Below the pieces are notes generated by a model, which worked only from the letters and a program-made list of their open reading frames with translations, did not search any database and was not told where the DNA came from. Made by a program: the position numbers and the translations under genes. From the NCBI RefSeq assembly GCF_015706575.1, contig NW_024037064.1, positions 7,293,606-7,357,605 on the forward strand: a DNA stretch of 64,000 nt, given 5' to 3'. The stretch is from Patiria miniata (Eukaryota > Echinodermata > Asteroidea > Valvatida > Asterinidae). Below are positions 11,900 to 23,722 of this stretch, one piece after another (within the stretch, counting starts at the first letter, position 1; each line of letters starts with the position of its first letter).

Positions 11900-14540
11900 T
11901 TCGAAATAATCAGTTTGGAGTCATTGGTTTGTAGATCATTGCTGTGCTTTTACAGTAATTTTCCAATAATGTTGTTTGGTTTTTTTACTTTTTTCTTGCT
12001 GTCCATTTATCTAAATCTTAGTTTTTCTCAATATTCTCCAAAAATTGTATCCAATTGTTTATTATTTTTATCCTTGAAAGTTTTATTTTTCTCCTTGGCA
12101 AATTCATTTTAAGTTTTTAATTCGTTGTTTGATCCAGATTGAGATTGCTTTCATGTATTTAAGAAGATTTTTTTTATTTAAGGATACAAATTGTTTTTGT
12201 GTGAAAGATCTTCTTTTTTATCAGACTAAATTCAAAATTTGAGAAGTATATTTGGTTTCCTTGATTCCTTTTCTTCTTTCTCCCAGTTTCTAAAAAATAT
12301 ATCGTGACATAATAATTTCAACCAGGATTTTTTTCTCAGTGAGCCATGTTTTTGCGATAATATCACAATTTTATGTGTTTGCATGCAGTTAAATAACTAC
12401 ATTTACAAAATACCAAACATTTAACTAGTCATAACCTAGAACAACATTCGATTTCAAACCTGAAAACCTAGCTTTCCCACCACTTTCCCACCACCACTAC
12501 TTCAAAAAGTTCTGATGAAGGTTGATTGGTCAGTCAGTTGTAAATCCACTCGTGAGAAACGCTCTCCTCTGCAAGGCTATCGTGCTGTCTGTGTGGTCCA
12601 CCTGCAGAGGAAGATGTGAGATAGAAACAAAAAGGCATATCAGAGTCAAGTCAACTTGAATTGGATTGAGAACAGCGGGGTCTTAGAATAGTGTTTATCA
12701 GACAGGGCTCATAGTGGATCATCAGACAATTTCAGAATTTGGGAACATCTCAACTACAAAGAATATTTTGAATTCATCAAAAATAAGACATCAATGTTGT
12801 AGTATCTATCAAGAGGACATGCAGACTTGAATTGATCTCAAGAGATTATGGAGACTATAATCAGATGACCACATTTAAAAGCAATTTCTGAGGTGGAACC
12901 AGTGGACACTTTCAGGGCATATGCACAATCAGCGAATCATTCGTAGTTTGAAAAATATGTTTACAACTTGCAAAACTGTCCTTCAAATACACATGTGTAA
13001 ATCTTTGTGACAACAGCAGAGAGTCTATACTCTCTACCTTGGAAGTCAACTACAATTGCTCCTTGATTTCAAAGCACAAGTGCAAAATCAGAGACCTTAT
13101 TAAACTGGTAGTTCTTGCTAACAATGACTGCGGCAGATCTTGTCTCCTGCGTGTTTCTCAGAGCCCATACTGACTATCAGGAAAGGAAGGAAAGTAAAAC
13201 AAGAAAATAATGTTTTATATCTGAAGGAAATAAATGATCAGGGCTGAGAATGACCAGAAAGCATCATTCTGGACAAACTGTGGAATTAAATAAATTTGCC
13301 AAAATGCACTGCGAAAACCAATTTCGAGCCAGCAATCACGTTGAATTGACAAGCATATCAAAAATACACAATCTGACTTGAGCATGTATATTTTGCTCTG
13401 ACAAGGACCTCTGAATTGGCAAATGTGCAATCATAATTTCAGCCTTTTCTTAGGTTAATCCGTTCCCTTTGCTGTCTTGAATTGATCATCTTCAGTCAGA
13501 TGTTTTGCTCACCTTTGATTAGAATGATTCATTGTCACCACAACAAATTCCTCTACAGCCTCTCATCTCCAGTGGGGGGGGGGGGGTAAACTGCAATAAC
13601 AAAATAACTTGCAAAACAACATTATCCAGTGGTAAATTGTTGAATTTCTTTTTTAAATTAATCAATTAAACTGGAAGTTGTTCAGTTTTGAAACTGTTCA
13701 ATTTGCCGAAGAAAAAAAACTGACCTGACAAAATCAATTTTAAAACGTCTCATGCAGAGCATCAAAAGCCATTAATTTAGAATGCACTCCAAAGTACAGA
13801 ACTTGATTTGTTCACAGACAAATGTCCAATTGTAATTTCAGCCGTTTTGAAGATGTTTCTCCATTCCTTTTGCTGTCTATAATGGATCAGTTGCAATCAG
13901 ATGCTCACCTTGGATTGGACGATTGGATCCCCTGAAGTCGTTGGTTCATTGCTACTTTCCCTCTTCTCTCCAGTAAGCTTCTCATCCATGGTAGCTTGTA
14001 CCTTGCAGTGTTATCAAAAACAAAACAAAACAATCATTCAAGTGGTCAAGTTTTTAATGTTTTGCACACAAATCTTGTCCACAATTTTGTATTTCCAATT
14101 ATAAACACAAAAGCAATTTTATTTGTGTTGTTTTACTTACATGTATTTGTTCTTTTTATTTAGCTCGCCCAGAATTTTTAAGCTATAGATTCAGAATGCC
14201 GAGTTAAAACTGGAATGAAATTTTGAGAGGTGGAATCAATTTCAATTTCAACAAAAAAAAGGCCTTTGTTTACCCACTCTGAACTCCAGTCAGAAAAAGA
14301 GGAGATGTTTTCCATTGTAAGAAAAGGTTTTAAAATCTTTCTTGAACAGAATGCTTTGGTTTACTTGATGGAAAAAATAATAATCCAAGAAACAAATGAA
14401 ATGCTTTTTTTGATCTAAAATTGAAGTCCATTTTGACTGATCAGCAATAATTATGATGTTTGTTGAGAATTTATTTTTCAAAAGTTGAATTAGATTTTCA
14501 AATTTCTTCAAAAAGTCATTCCTTCTTAAAATCTTACCTT
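11900..14540. other. AT-rich DNA, no gene seen
   Basis: No splice-flanked exon, RNA gene or clear repeat was found. A G10 run sits at about 13574-13586. The longer chance frames are low-complexity Lys/Phe/Ile-rich translations of AT-rich DNA. Confidence 0.4.
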
Positions 14541-14574
14541 GTTTGTAGATGTAACCCTTCTGGAAGCACATCCT

Positions 14575-15120
14575 GGTAAGATTGGTTTAAACAGGGCCAC
14601 CACGTGAAGGTCCCAGGATACCAGCCCCAAACACGCTTTCAGTATCGTCAGGTCCTTTGCTGGGCAAAAGGCCGGCCCCGGAGGGCCATGCACAGTTGCC
14701 GACTGTCCGGTACGCCCCCCCAACCCCGAAGGATCAGGAGAGTACCCTAACCTATATGCGTGCCCCCCTAAGTCCATCCCCCATTACGGGTTCATGCGGT
14801 CTGATAGGAAGTAGCAGCGTTTGCCGGCTGTGAATACAGGGCCACGCCCCTATAAAGAGGGACGCACTACCTGCTCCTTTATGGCACGGCATCCTAGGGT
14901 TTCCAGGCCGCTGCGTAGGACCCACGCCCCACGTGGATGCCGGAGCATTCACGCGGACGCAACCCGTCCCTTGAAACTGGGTTTGCCCCGCACCTCAATC
15001 GGAGAACCAGTCCAACTCCGATGACCTGTGGAGAAACCACCACCTACACCCCACACAAACCACCACCTACACCCCACACAATAACAAGCACACACCCACC
15101 ACCAACCAGTACATCACAAA
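14575..15120. other. GC-rich island ending in CA-rich simple sequence
   Basis: About 450 bases are strikingly GC-rich for this window, and a low-complexity run (ACCACCTACACCCCACACAA repeated) follows at about 15037-15085. The island has no frame that looks real on either strand. It could be the untranslated end of a retroelement or another recent insertion. I recognise no rRNA or tRNA in it. Confidence 0.4.
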
Positions 15121-15533
15121 CACATATTTCAACCACCCTGGACATTCTTATTGTTTAAGTAAATCATTAATCAAAATGTAATCTTTAAAAAAATAATAAA
15201 AAAGAACAATTTGGGCTGATGGGAATGTTTTTCCCCAAACTTTATTTCAACAAAATCCTGAGAAACAAATTGGCTTTTGTGCTTATTTCCAAAACTTCTT
15301 TTTCACTCAAATTTTTCCAGGATGGTTTAAGTTACATATATATGTACAAGCACATTTGAATTTTTTTTTTGTGAGAGAATTTTTATTACAAAATTGCAAA
15401 AAAATGCCGCGCAAATTGGTTCACATAAGATAATAATGTACTGCAGTTGCTTTGACTTATAGAATCAGGATAGATTCAAATTTGCTTGCACATGAAAAAG
15501 TACAAGAATTGTGGTTTGACTTACTCTGAACAA

Positions 15534-15880
15534 AACGAACGACTCCACTTGCAAACTGTCACAATCCGGGGGGAACAAGTGCATGTGGCCTTGAGCTGCA
15601 AACAAAATGGTTACCTCACCTCGGTTAACATGCAACCTTGTTCCCCCTGCACCGATGATTCCGAACAATCCAACGAATGACTCCACTTGCAAAAACTGTC
15701 ACAATCCAAGGGGGGGGGGGGACAAGCGCATGTGGCCCTGCAAAAAAATGGTTACCTCACCTCAGTTAACATGCAACCTTGTCCCCCATGCCGACGATTC
15801 CGAGCAATCTATCGAACGACTCCACTTGCAAACTGTACACTTTCACAATCCAGGGGTCTCTTGTGCATGTTCACGTCTGC
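15534..15880. repeat. tandem repeat, period about 140 bp, 2.5 copies
   Basis: The unit starts (A)CGA(A/C)CGACTCCACTTGCAAA, passes through CTGTCACAATCC, a G run, CATGTGGCC(C/T)TG, and ATGGTTACCTCACCTC, and ends GATTCCGA(A/G)CAATC. Copies begin near 15534, 15672 and 15810; the third is truncated. The G run varies from about 6 to 12, suggesting slippage. The overlapping open frames across it are a by-product. Confidence 0.8.
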
Positions 15881-16007
15881 AGAAAATCAATGAAAATAAA
15901 TTATGGTTCATTTAATTTGAATTATTTTCCTTGTATTGCCTTTGGTCAAATAATAAAAAGCTGAAATTTATAAAATACCAGATTCATTATATCTGCCATT
16001 TTTACAC

Positions 16008-16140
16008 TCTAAAAACAGATTGGTTATCATAACCAAACATTGGTTGAATTAACCAACAATTGTTTAATATGTGTTGAACTAATCGGGTTGGTTGGATACA
16101 TTTTAACCAACATTGGTTATTTAACCAATCTGTTTTTAGA
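16008..16140. mobile_element. 133-bp palindromic MITE (TCTAAAAACAGATTGGTTA ends)
   Basis: The left end TCTAAAAACAGATTGGTTA is the exact reverse complement of the right end. The interior is filled with (T)TTGGTT / AACCAA words, so almost the whole unit can fold on itself. It is non-coding. Confidence 0.75.
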
Positions 16141-16475
16141 ATGACCTATAGTGTCATGCCCCATAACATGTGTTAATTTGTGAAACAAACCCAAACCTAG
16201 TTAAATGATGCATTGCTGTAGCATCAGCAAAATCCTTTTTTAAGCATGCCAATTATAAATTAACAATGTTTATTTTTTTGGGGGGGGGTTTACCTCCGAG
16301 GTTTCCGGGTGATACAGGCATCCACAGGTAGCGAGGATGGCGAATTCCACTTCTCCCAACATCAGAAAGTCACCAGAAAGTCACCAGAATCATTCCACTT
16401 GTCCCAACATCAGAAAGTCACCAGAATTCCACGTCTCCCACATCAGAATAGGCAGTGATCCTCAAAGTTCCAGTT

Positions 16476-16816
16476 GGTCCTTCCAAACAAGCATCGTCCT
16501 TCCAAACAAGCATCGTCCTTCCAAACAAGCATCGTCCTTCCAAACACGCATCGTCCTTCCAAACACGCATCGTCCTTCCAAACACGCATCGTCCTTCCAA
16601 ACAAGCATCGTCCTTCCAAACACGCATCGTCCTTCCAAACAAGCATCGTCCTTCCAAACAAGCATCGTCCTTCCAAACAAGCATCGTCCTTCCAAACAAG
16701 CATCGTCCTTCCAAACAAGCATCGTCCTTCCAAACACGCATCGTCCTTCCAAACAAGCATCGTCCTTCCAAACATGCATCGTCCTTCCAAACAAGCATCG
16801 TCCTTCCAAACAAGTG
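16476..16816. repeat. 19-bp minisatellite, about 18 copies
   Basis: The unit is CATCGTCCTTCCAAACAAG. The last bases vary among AAG, ACG and ATG in different copies, with almost no other change, so the array is young or homogenised. Because 19 is not a multiple of three and the unit contains no stop in any phase, five or more frames on both strands stay open across it. These produce Cys- and Lys-rich pseudo-proteins that should not be annotated. Confidence 0.95.
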
Positions 16817-17219
16817 TCCAAACAAACTTCCAATATTGCATGGAGTTCAAGGTAGGCATGTTCTTCAGTTGTGCTTCCAAGACGATTGTATCAAGTTATG
16901 TAGCAGTTTGCAACGAGTCCGCACTGGAGAAACGCAATACTCAACCAAACGTTCATGTCCATCCTTTGTTCCAAACTGTTCAGATGTGCAGCAGTATTGC
17001 CTGTACTGTTAATGTCCAAAGTCATCCAGGGGCAACTTCTAATTGGAGGTGATTTTCAAAGTTTCTCTGTAATGACTCTCACATTTTACTGCTCCGTACT
17101 GAACACTGTCCCAAGTATGTCAAGGGCCAACTTGAGTAAATGTCCTATACCTCAATTTTTAAATCATGTGGTTATGGCAAACAAGAAATGTGAGTTACCT
17201 TGTTTGTAATTACAGTTTA

Positions 17220-18770
17220 AAATAAAATTCTTTCAGGTTTATGCCTTATACTAACTAGTCCTTTCAAACATTTCTTTTTATGAATGTAGTTTTTAAATTG
17301 AATTTTTAGATTGAACACATCCTTCATTGTTTGGCTATTTATCATTTATATCATCGTCGTATAGAATATAATTTCATTTCATTTGATTTTTTCGTCAATT
17401 TTTAACATTAAGATTTTTTTTAAGATTGTCCGTTTTTTAGATTATGCTCTGAAAGAATTTGTTTAAAGCATTTTCATTTCCTTTCTTGTTTGTGCTCATT
17501 ATTTCAGCCAAATGTAAAAGTCGACTCAAATTGTTTGCTTTTCAATAAATTTTGTAAATGCTAGAACTGTTTTTACTAGCAATCCAGCTTTGAGAAACTA
17601 AGAAGAAAATGCACAAGTGAACTCAAGTTCCCAAGAAGCGTGGAATATTTGCCCAGTCCTTGCAACATTTGGACAGGTCTGGTTAGTGGTTAATTAGGTG
17701 GTTTATGTCGTCAGTGCCAGTGGTTAATATGACTGTCTGTCAATGGATGCATGCAGATGATTGAATGACCTAACAAATGCTGCAAGGGTCCACAGTTTTA
17801 CACAGAATAGTGGAAACAAAAATGACTTTGGCATACTTGAATGCTACCACATTGTAGTCAAAACTGGATTGCCATCCCAAGTGAGCTGCCTCACATCTAA
17901 AGCTAAATTTGACTTTTATGAGCTTTGTCCTTAGGTTTTGTTACATTTACGGTTCTGCTGATGCTTTCTAGTTTCATTAAATCAAGTGGAAAACTTAGTT
18001 TTAGGCACTGAATATTCTTAAGTCTAAAAAAATATTGATTTAATTTATTAAAGTGAATATTTAAAGTATTTGAAGTTTAAATTTACTTTTATTAGCACTG
18101 ACCTAATGTTTAGGTAAGGTTTATTGAGCAACTTATTTTCCAATTATTTAAAAATTGGACTTAATTAGTTCCAAGCATCTACGTGCTCGAGGTTTAAACA
18201 TCACGAAGATTTAGTCCATTTTGTTAATGTTTTTGGAATCAAATCACTCATTTCAGATTTCAATTTAACTACATAGCTCATAAGATTATTTCCATGCCCT
18301 AAGAAGTTGGCCCGAAAGACTTTACTGGAGCTTTGTTCTAGAGCATATTAGTTCAATGAACAGAGTTTAACCATGACAAACCGAATGGCAAGGACTTTGA
18401 AAGTTGGGCATTCCTTTAGTTGAAGATCAGCTTTGTGTGGTTCACATAAGCATTCTTGACAGCATCCACTTCATTGGCTCTGAGTCTGACTGTCATGATA
18501 ACCACCTGTAAATAACAAGAGTGCAACTGATCAGTTTTCAATGGCAGACTTGTGAGAGCTACCATTCAGTACTGAACATTCAAGAGACATGCAGGCAAAT
18601 AGAATAGACATTTGAAGGAAGTGTATAATTATTTCGCAGGTTAGATTTAGCTGGCTTTCTTTCAGTGAACGATATTTAGCCAGATAGATTATACAGCGCC
18701 CACTTTTGATGCGTATACGAGAAGGCCTACATTATAAAATGCATTAAATTACCAACATTGTTTGTGCATG
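17220..18770. other. AT-rich DNA, no gene seen
   Basis: No coding exon or repeat structure could be supported. Short chance frames only. Confidence 0.4.
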
Positions 18771-18775
18771 TGCAA

Positions 18776-18870
18776 GACCTGTGGCCTAGTGGATAGCATG
18801 TGAATCTTATGAGTGAGAGATCCCCAGCACAGCAGGGTTCGATTCCCAGCTCTCGACATTTTCAATTTTT
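18776..18870 (+). repeat. tRNA-derived SINE head
   Basis: An A-box-like TGGCCTAGTGGATAG is followed about 45 bases later by a textbook B box, GGGTTCGATTCCC, and then a T-rich tail. Spacing fits an internal RNA polymerase III promoter. Acceptor-stem pairing is poor, so this is a SINE head and not a functional tRNA. Confidence 0.65.
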
Positions 18871-19133
18871 TTCATCCCACACAATTAAGAATATCCTTTT
18901 ATTATTTTAAATCGATTAGAACTCCGACATTTAATTACCGATTTTCTTTTTCTGATTCTTGGCTCTGAATGATTTGTTTTAATTAAAGGGAAATAAAGTC
19001 CGAAATTGTAAAATGGTCAGATTTATCACGGTAAAAATGTCTAAGTCACTGCGCATGTTCAGTGCCTATCCAGCAAAATATCGTTTGCTTCAAGAAGCCG
19101 GCGCCGGCTAAATATACTCCCACTGCCAAATTT

Positions 19134-20100
19134 AAAGAGGTTGTGGAATGCTCAAAGACATTTCCGTCATTTTTCGGGTATATGTAGCCTAAGGTGTGAT
19201 GAAATAAAAACGACTATTGTTTCTGTCATAAAATGAGTACAAAAGGTACTTTTGAGAGCTGTTTTTCAAGCCCTGTCATGCCTGTTCCGACCCGAACGTG
19301 CAATTTGTGTAAAAGTCGTCGTTGCGGGCAGCAAACAAAACACAGTAAATCGTGACGTAATAAACAGGACTCCCGATGCAGAGTAGCATAAACGAGTCCT
19401 GTTTATTACGTCACGATTTACTGTGTTTTGTTTGCTGCCCGCAATTACGACTTTTACACAAATTGCACGATTGGGTCGAAACAGGACCTGAAAAATAGCT
19501 CTCAAATGTACCCTTTGTACTCATTTCATGACAGAAACAATAGTCGTTTTTATTTCATCACACCTTAGGCTAAATTAGCCCCATAAATGTGGCCTATTTA
19601 CTGGACTGCCTCCGTAAACATAGGCCACACGTCCACATGTACAAAAAATCGTGTCGACTTTGCCAAATTTTGATTTTCACATTTAGGCTTAGTTTGTAGG
19701 ATTTTTTTGCTTTAGAAGCATACTCACCCACTTTATAGGCTAGTCAGAAAATGCTGCCTTTTTCAGATGTCTAATTTTTGTGAAATTTCATGTTGAAATT
19801 TTGATACGCAAACGTGTAAAAATGAATCTGGAAATTTCACGAAAAATATACATCTGAAAAAGGCAGCACTTTCTGACTAGCCTATAAAGTGGGTGAGTAT
19901 GCTTCTAAAGCAAAAAAATCCTACAAACTAAGCCTAAATGTGAAAATCAAAATTTGGCAAAGTCGACACGATTTTTGTACATGTGGACGTGTGGCCTATG
20001 TTTACGGAGGCAGTCCAGTAAATAGGCCATATTTATGGGGCTAAGGCTAAATATACCCAAAAAATGACGGAAATGTCTTCGAGCATTCCACAACCTCTTT
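19134..20100. mobile_element. foldback element 1 (AAAGAGGTT ends), interrupted by foldback 2
   Basis: The left arm (about 19134-19372) and right arm (about 19394-19574 plus 20045-20100) are reverse complements with scattered mismatches, around a 21-bp loop at 19373-19393. The arms carry GTGACGTAATAAACAGGACT-type sequence near the loop. The right arm is split by a second palindrome (19575-20044). There is no coding capacity; it is a foldback/MITE-type DNA element. Confidence 0.85.
19575..20044. mobile_element. foldback element 2 inside element 1 (TTAGCCCC ends)
   Basis: The 470-bp palindrome has ends TTAGCCCC and GGGGCTAA, flanked on both sides by GGCTAAA (19568-19574 and 20045-20051), a likely 7-bp target duplication. 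The arms read inward from TGTGGCCTATTTACTGGACT and are almost fully self-complementary to a short central spacer. A miniature relative is at 53621-53682. Because it splits the right arm of element 1, it inserted later. Confidence 0.85.
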
Positions 20101-21053
20101 TAGCTGGAGTTACCCAGCCCTGAGTTTTATCATTGGGTTGTCTATTACTATTAGGGCTGGAGCGCATTTTTCTCAAAACTTGTAGTATTTGCAAAAAAAA
20201 TTTGGAAAATGTTCAATTTTGTCCCCGTTACACACTAATTGCAACTGCAACTCACCCCAAACTTGCCTGGAATAACCATTACACAGGTCCTTGAAGTAAA
20301 AAAAACGATCCACGATGAAGATTCAGCCTACAATTGCAGTGAAAACAGGAGGAATAACCGCTAACTTGACAACCTTGCTGGATTGGCCAGGACCGCTATT
20401 GGTTTGTGCACAAAAAAAATTGTGTACAATGAATGGCGGTCGATTAACAGGCACAGAGAGCGATCGCTGTCAACTACTCGTTTTGCCGGCTGCGCTGGCT
20501 GTTGGCGCATGACGTCACGCGGAAGCGTAACACCCGATGACTGTTTCATGCACTATTGGTTGCGGTTCCAGTACCAAAGCTTTGATGCGAGTGGTAAACC
20601 TTATACTCGTGCATGAAACAGTCATCGGGTGTTACGCTTCCGCGTGACGTCATGCACCGACAGCCGGCGAAAACGAGTAGTTGACAGCGATCGCTCTCTG
20701 TGCCTGTTAATCGACCGCCATTCATTGTACACAATTTTTTTGTGCACAAACCAATAGCGGTCCTGGCCAATCCAGCAAGGTTGTCAAGTTAGCGGTTATT
20801 CCTCCTGTTTTCACTGCAATTGTAGGCTGAATCTTCATCGTGGATCGTTTTTTACTTCAAGGACCTGTGTAATGGTTATTCCAGGCAAGTTTGGGGTGAG
20901 TTGCAGACTTGCAGTTGCAATTAGTGTGTAACGGGGACAAAATTGAACATTTTCCAAATTTGTTTTGCAAATACTACAAGTTTTGAGAAAAAATGCGCTC
21001 CAGCCCTAATAGACAACCCAATGATAAAACTCGGGGCTGGGTAACTCCAGCTA
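20101..21053. mobile_element. foldback element 3, arms of about 450 bp
   Basis: The 953-bp unit begins TAGCTGGAGTTACCC and ends GGGTAACTCCAGCTA, and is flanked by AACCTCTTT on both sides (20092-20100 and 21054-21062), a 9-bp target duplication made from the very end of foldback element 1. The arms (20101-20553 and 20609-21053) are near-perfect inverted repeats around a 55-bp loop. The arms diverge at a few points (for example near 20500 versus 20660), so this is not a read-folding artefact. It has no coding capacity. Confidence 0.9.
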
Positions 21054-21962
21054 AACCTCTTTCAACTTCAATAAAAAAGACAAGTTTGTGCATTAAAATT
21101 CCTGTTTTTATCCACGCCCAGCATGCATTGCAAATGTCAAAAATCTTTATTTTATCCTTTTACCCCTCATGCCCCCTCCATATAACCCGTTGCCCCCCCC
21201 CCCCCCTCCGCAGTCAAATTTCGGAAACCACGCCCATTTCCAGATTCTCAGAAAATGGAGAAAATAACTGACGGAATTCCTTCTTTAAAAACTTAGGATT
21301 TCGAACCGTGTTTTCCACTGCATCAACTTCAGAAGAATCTACAGTAGTTCAGTCACTTCCACCTAATTTTCCAAGGCCAAATGGTTCACTTTTCAGGCCA
21401 AAATTGGCAAACTTACTTTGACTGTTGTGACGTTTTTTTGAAGTCCTCCACCGTACGTGCCCCGCCAATTTACGAACGCGCAACGAACCACGTGAGATTG
21501 GTTTGTGAACAAATCCCTGGTCCCTGTACTATTGCCATGATTTCGAAGGCATTTGGAGACGCGAACCAGTTATTTGTGCCGCGCCTTATTTATCAATGAA
21601 GATAACCCGGCATTGTTTTTGTGGGTTAGTATTCACTGTCTTTAAGCTTGGGGGTAAAAGTCGTTTTTTCCCTTCTAATTCACAAGTTTTGTTTAACATC
21701 TTTTTAAATTCTCACAATTTTTGTAAAACAATATTGGAGACATGTATCTAAGAACAAGATCGTCTTCAATAGTTTGCTTAGATTTTTTTTTATTTTGAAC
21801 TGAGTTCCCTTATTTTTGTATTGATGGATGGCTCACCCCTACCATTAATTTGGTATAGCCGGGACAGTGCTGAATGTATATGCAAATTTACATGTGCAAT
21901 TGGTCTTTTCTTTCATCACGTGATAACTATGCAAATTTCCAGAGTGCCGCGATTTTCTAATT

Positions 21963-22045
21963 ATTCCTCTATTTTAATAATATTCCTCTATTTTAATAAT
22001 GTTCCTCTATTCGATATATATTTAATATCTAATATTCCTCTATTT
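21963..22045. repeat. tandem ATTCCTCTATTTTAATAAT, about 4 copies
   Basis: Units of roughly 19-24 bases, ATTCCTCTATTTTAATAAT, repeat with increasing divergence to the right. A G(12) run follows at about 22283. No gene was found from 21063 to 22470. Confidence 0.7.
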
Positions 22046-22470
22046 AATAAATTTAGCCATAGAGGGCGGGCTTTCGATTAGTGCGGCCAAATTAACTTGT
22101 CCTCTGATAACCCCCCATCAATAATGTAGACAGCTGAATTAAATTGTACAAAAAACATCTTTTTTAAGGGAATATGGAAGGGGGTCAAACAAAATGCGCA
22201 TTTTGTTCTTTTTAAAAGTGGACTTGTTTATTGGTAGTGGGGCCAGGACAAAGTATTGTTAATTCATGAATGGAGATGAAAGGGGGGGGGGGGGCAGTAA
22301 TTTGTAAAGCAGATATAGCTCACATGTTCCATTTTTGGAGTTCATTGGGTGCTAGAAAAAAAAAAAACTATTTTAAAAAGGCTGTTTGATTTCAAATATA
22401 AGAGTCACCGTCACAAAGTACACAACAGCAAAACACAATAGGTGCACACCAAAACAATGTAATGAAACAA

Positions 22471-22521
22471 TGATTAATTCAAGACAACTTCAACTTATTT
22501 GAAGTTGTCTTGAATTAATCA
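22471..22521. other. perfect 23-bp-arm hairpin, 5-base loop
   Basis: TGATTAATTCAAGACAACTT begins the left arm (22471-22493). The loop is CTTAT, and the right arm (22499-22521) is its exact reverse complement. Complete complementarity suggests a palindromic insertion tip or cruciform more than a microRNA precursor, which normally has bulges and a longer stem. Confidence 0.8.
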
Positions 22522-23306
22522 AAGAAGCTGTCTTGCAAACCGAAATGGGGCCACCAGAAATGCCTTTTGAGATAAATCCACCAGGGAAAAGTGAAGACGG
22601 CTGTTTTTAATACGAAATTGTAGTCTATTCATCCCCGTTGCCACTTTATAAAACAAAGAAAGAAAAGAAAGGAAACACTGCACCCCTCCCATAAAATGCG
22701 ATCTAGCCCCGCCCCTCCGCATAAGGAATTGGCACAACTGGCCTGTCGGTGACCCCTTTCTTAATCCCCCAACAATAAATGCTTCTGGATCCATCAGTGA
22801 TTTAGCTGTCTAAATCTTTTTTTTTAATTGCATGAATTACAATTTGTGATTGGGTTGATATATTTTCTCAGGAATTTCTTTTGATATCCTCATTATGAAG
22901 CCTGCATGCCTGATTACAAAACCCAAGTGGTGACCCAGCTGCAGAATTCAGAGGCGGGAGATAGGTACATCACTGAGGGAGGAATGGAGGCATAACACAA
23001 CAATCATCTAACCTCAAAGATTTCTCCTTGCTTGACTCAAGTCATTGCATGCAATGATTTATTACACAATAATAATCATACAAAGTACACAATGTCAAAT
23101 AACAATCCTGGACGTCTTAAACTTTGCCCCAAATATCTGAAAAAACAAAAGAAGAGATCAGAAATGTTTCTGCACCAATAACAAATAATATAAATGACTT
23201 ACAAATTTCCAACAAAATCTCCATTCACATTTAACCATATCAAAGCCAACTCAACTTACTTCCGCCAAACGGTGCAAATATCAGATATTTAATTATATTT
23301 TCAAGT

Positions 23307-23582
23307 TAAGATAAGATAAGTTTACGGTAGCACCATGTGAATAAATCTCTTTTGTGAGTATGTGTGGTTCTGAAAAGAACCGGAGGGACTCAACGTTTCG
23401 AACAGTATGCTCTGCCCGTCGTCAGGAGAATGAGGGATTCCAACGACGATGCGATTATAAGGATGGGTGCGGTGAGGCGTGAGAAGGATGCAAACTGGTG
23501 AAGCTCCAAACCGGTGAAGCTGAGAAGGATGCAAGTTGACTGATTTATTCACATGGTGCTACCGCAAACTTATCTTGTCTTA
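23307..23582. mobile_element. 276-bp TIR element with hammerhead-like core
   Basis: The ends (23307-23346 and 23543-23582) form inverted repeats containing AAGATAAGTTTACGGTAGCA. Inside, the minus strand at 23425-23394 reads CTGACGAC, a GGGCAG...CTGTTC stem and GAAACG, the order of conserved elements in small hammerhead ribozymes. A perfect hairpin, GGTTCT-GAAA-AGAACC, lies at 23366-23381. Penelope-like retroelement terminal repeats are known to carry minimal hammerheads, so this may be such a terminal repeat or a derivative. It encodes no protein. Confidence 0.55.
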
Positions 23583-23635
23583 GTATCTTTCCACCATGCA
23601 AACCTTCAAATCTTATTTTCAAGTTAAATAAACAA

Positions 23636-23722
23636 ATTGACTGTAGCAGGATGACCGTTCCGGATTACCGTACCGGAACAGGAATCCGGAGGTCACAGGG
23701 TCAAACCAGCTCCAGTCAATTT
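23636..23722. other. tRNA-like cruciform segment
   Basis: TTGACTGTAGC at the left pairs with GCTCCAGTCAA at the right like an acceptor stem. GGGTCAAACC on the right resembles a B box. The middle has the internal inverted pair GTTCCGG/CCGGAAC and ATTCCGG-like words. The cloverleaf spacing is not clean. It may be a tRNA-derived SINE head or a cruciform-forming repeat. Confidence 0.3.

Noticed and set aside
14575..15040. rRNA or mitochondrial insertion
   Set aside because: Considered because of the composition, but no conserved rRNA or mitochondrial coding stretch could be recognised.
15534..15880. CRISPR-like array
   Set aside because: Long direct repeats without spacers, in animal DNA; an ordinary tandem repeat.
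16337..17052. Overlapping 120-190-codon frames on both strands
   Set aside because: They are translations of the 19-bp minisatellite, open in almost every frame because the unit has no stop.
22471..22521. microRNA precursor
   Set aside because: Perfect complementarity, very short stem and 5-base loop do not fit a typical animal pre-miRNA.
22519..22794. 91-codon minus-strand frame
   Set aside because: No motif, overlaps the hairpin, and begins in a C-rich stretch; no splice or homology support.
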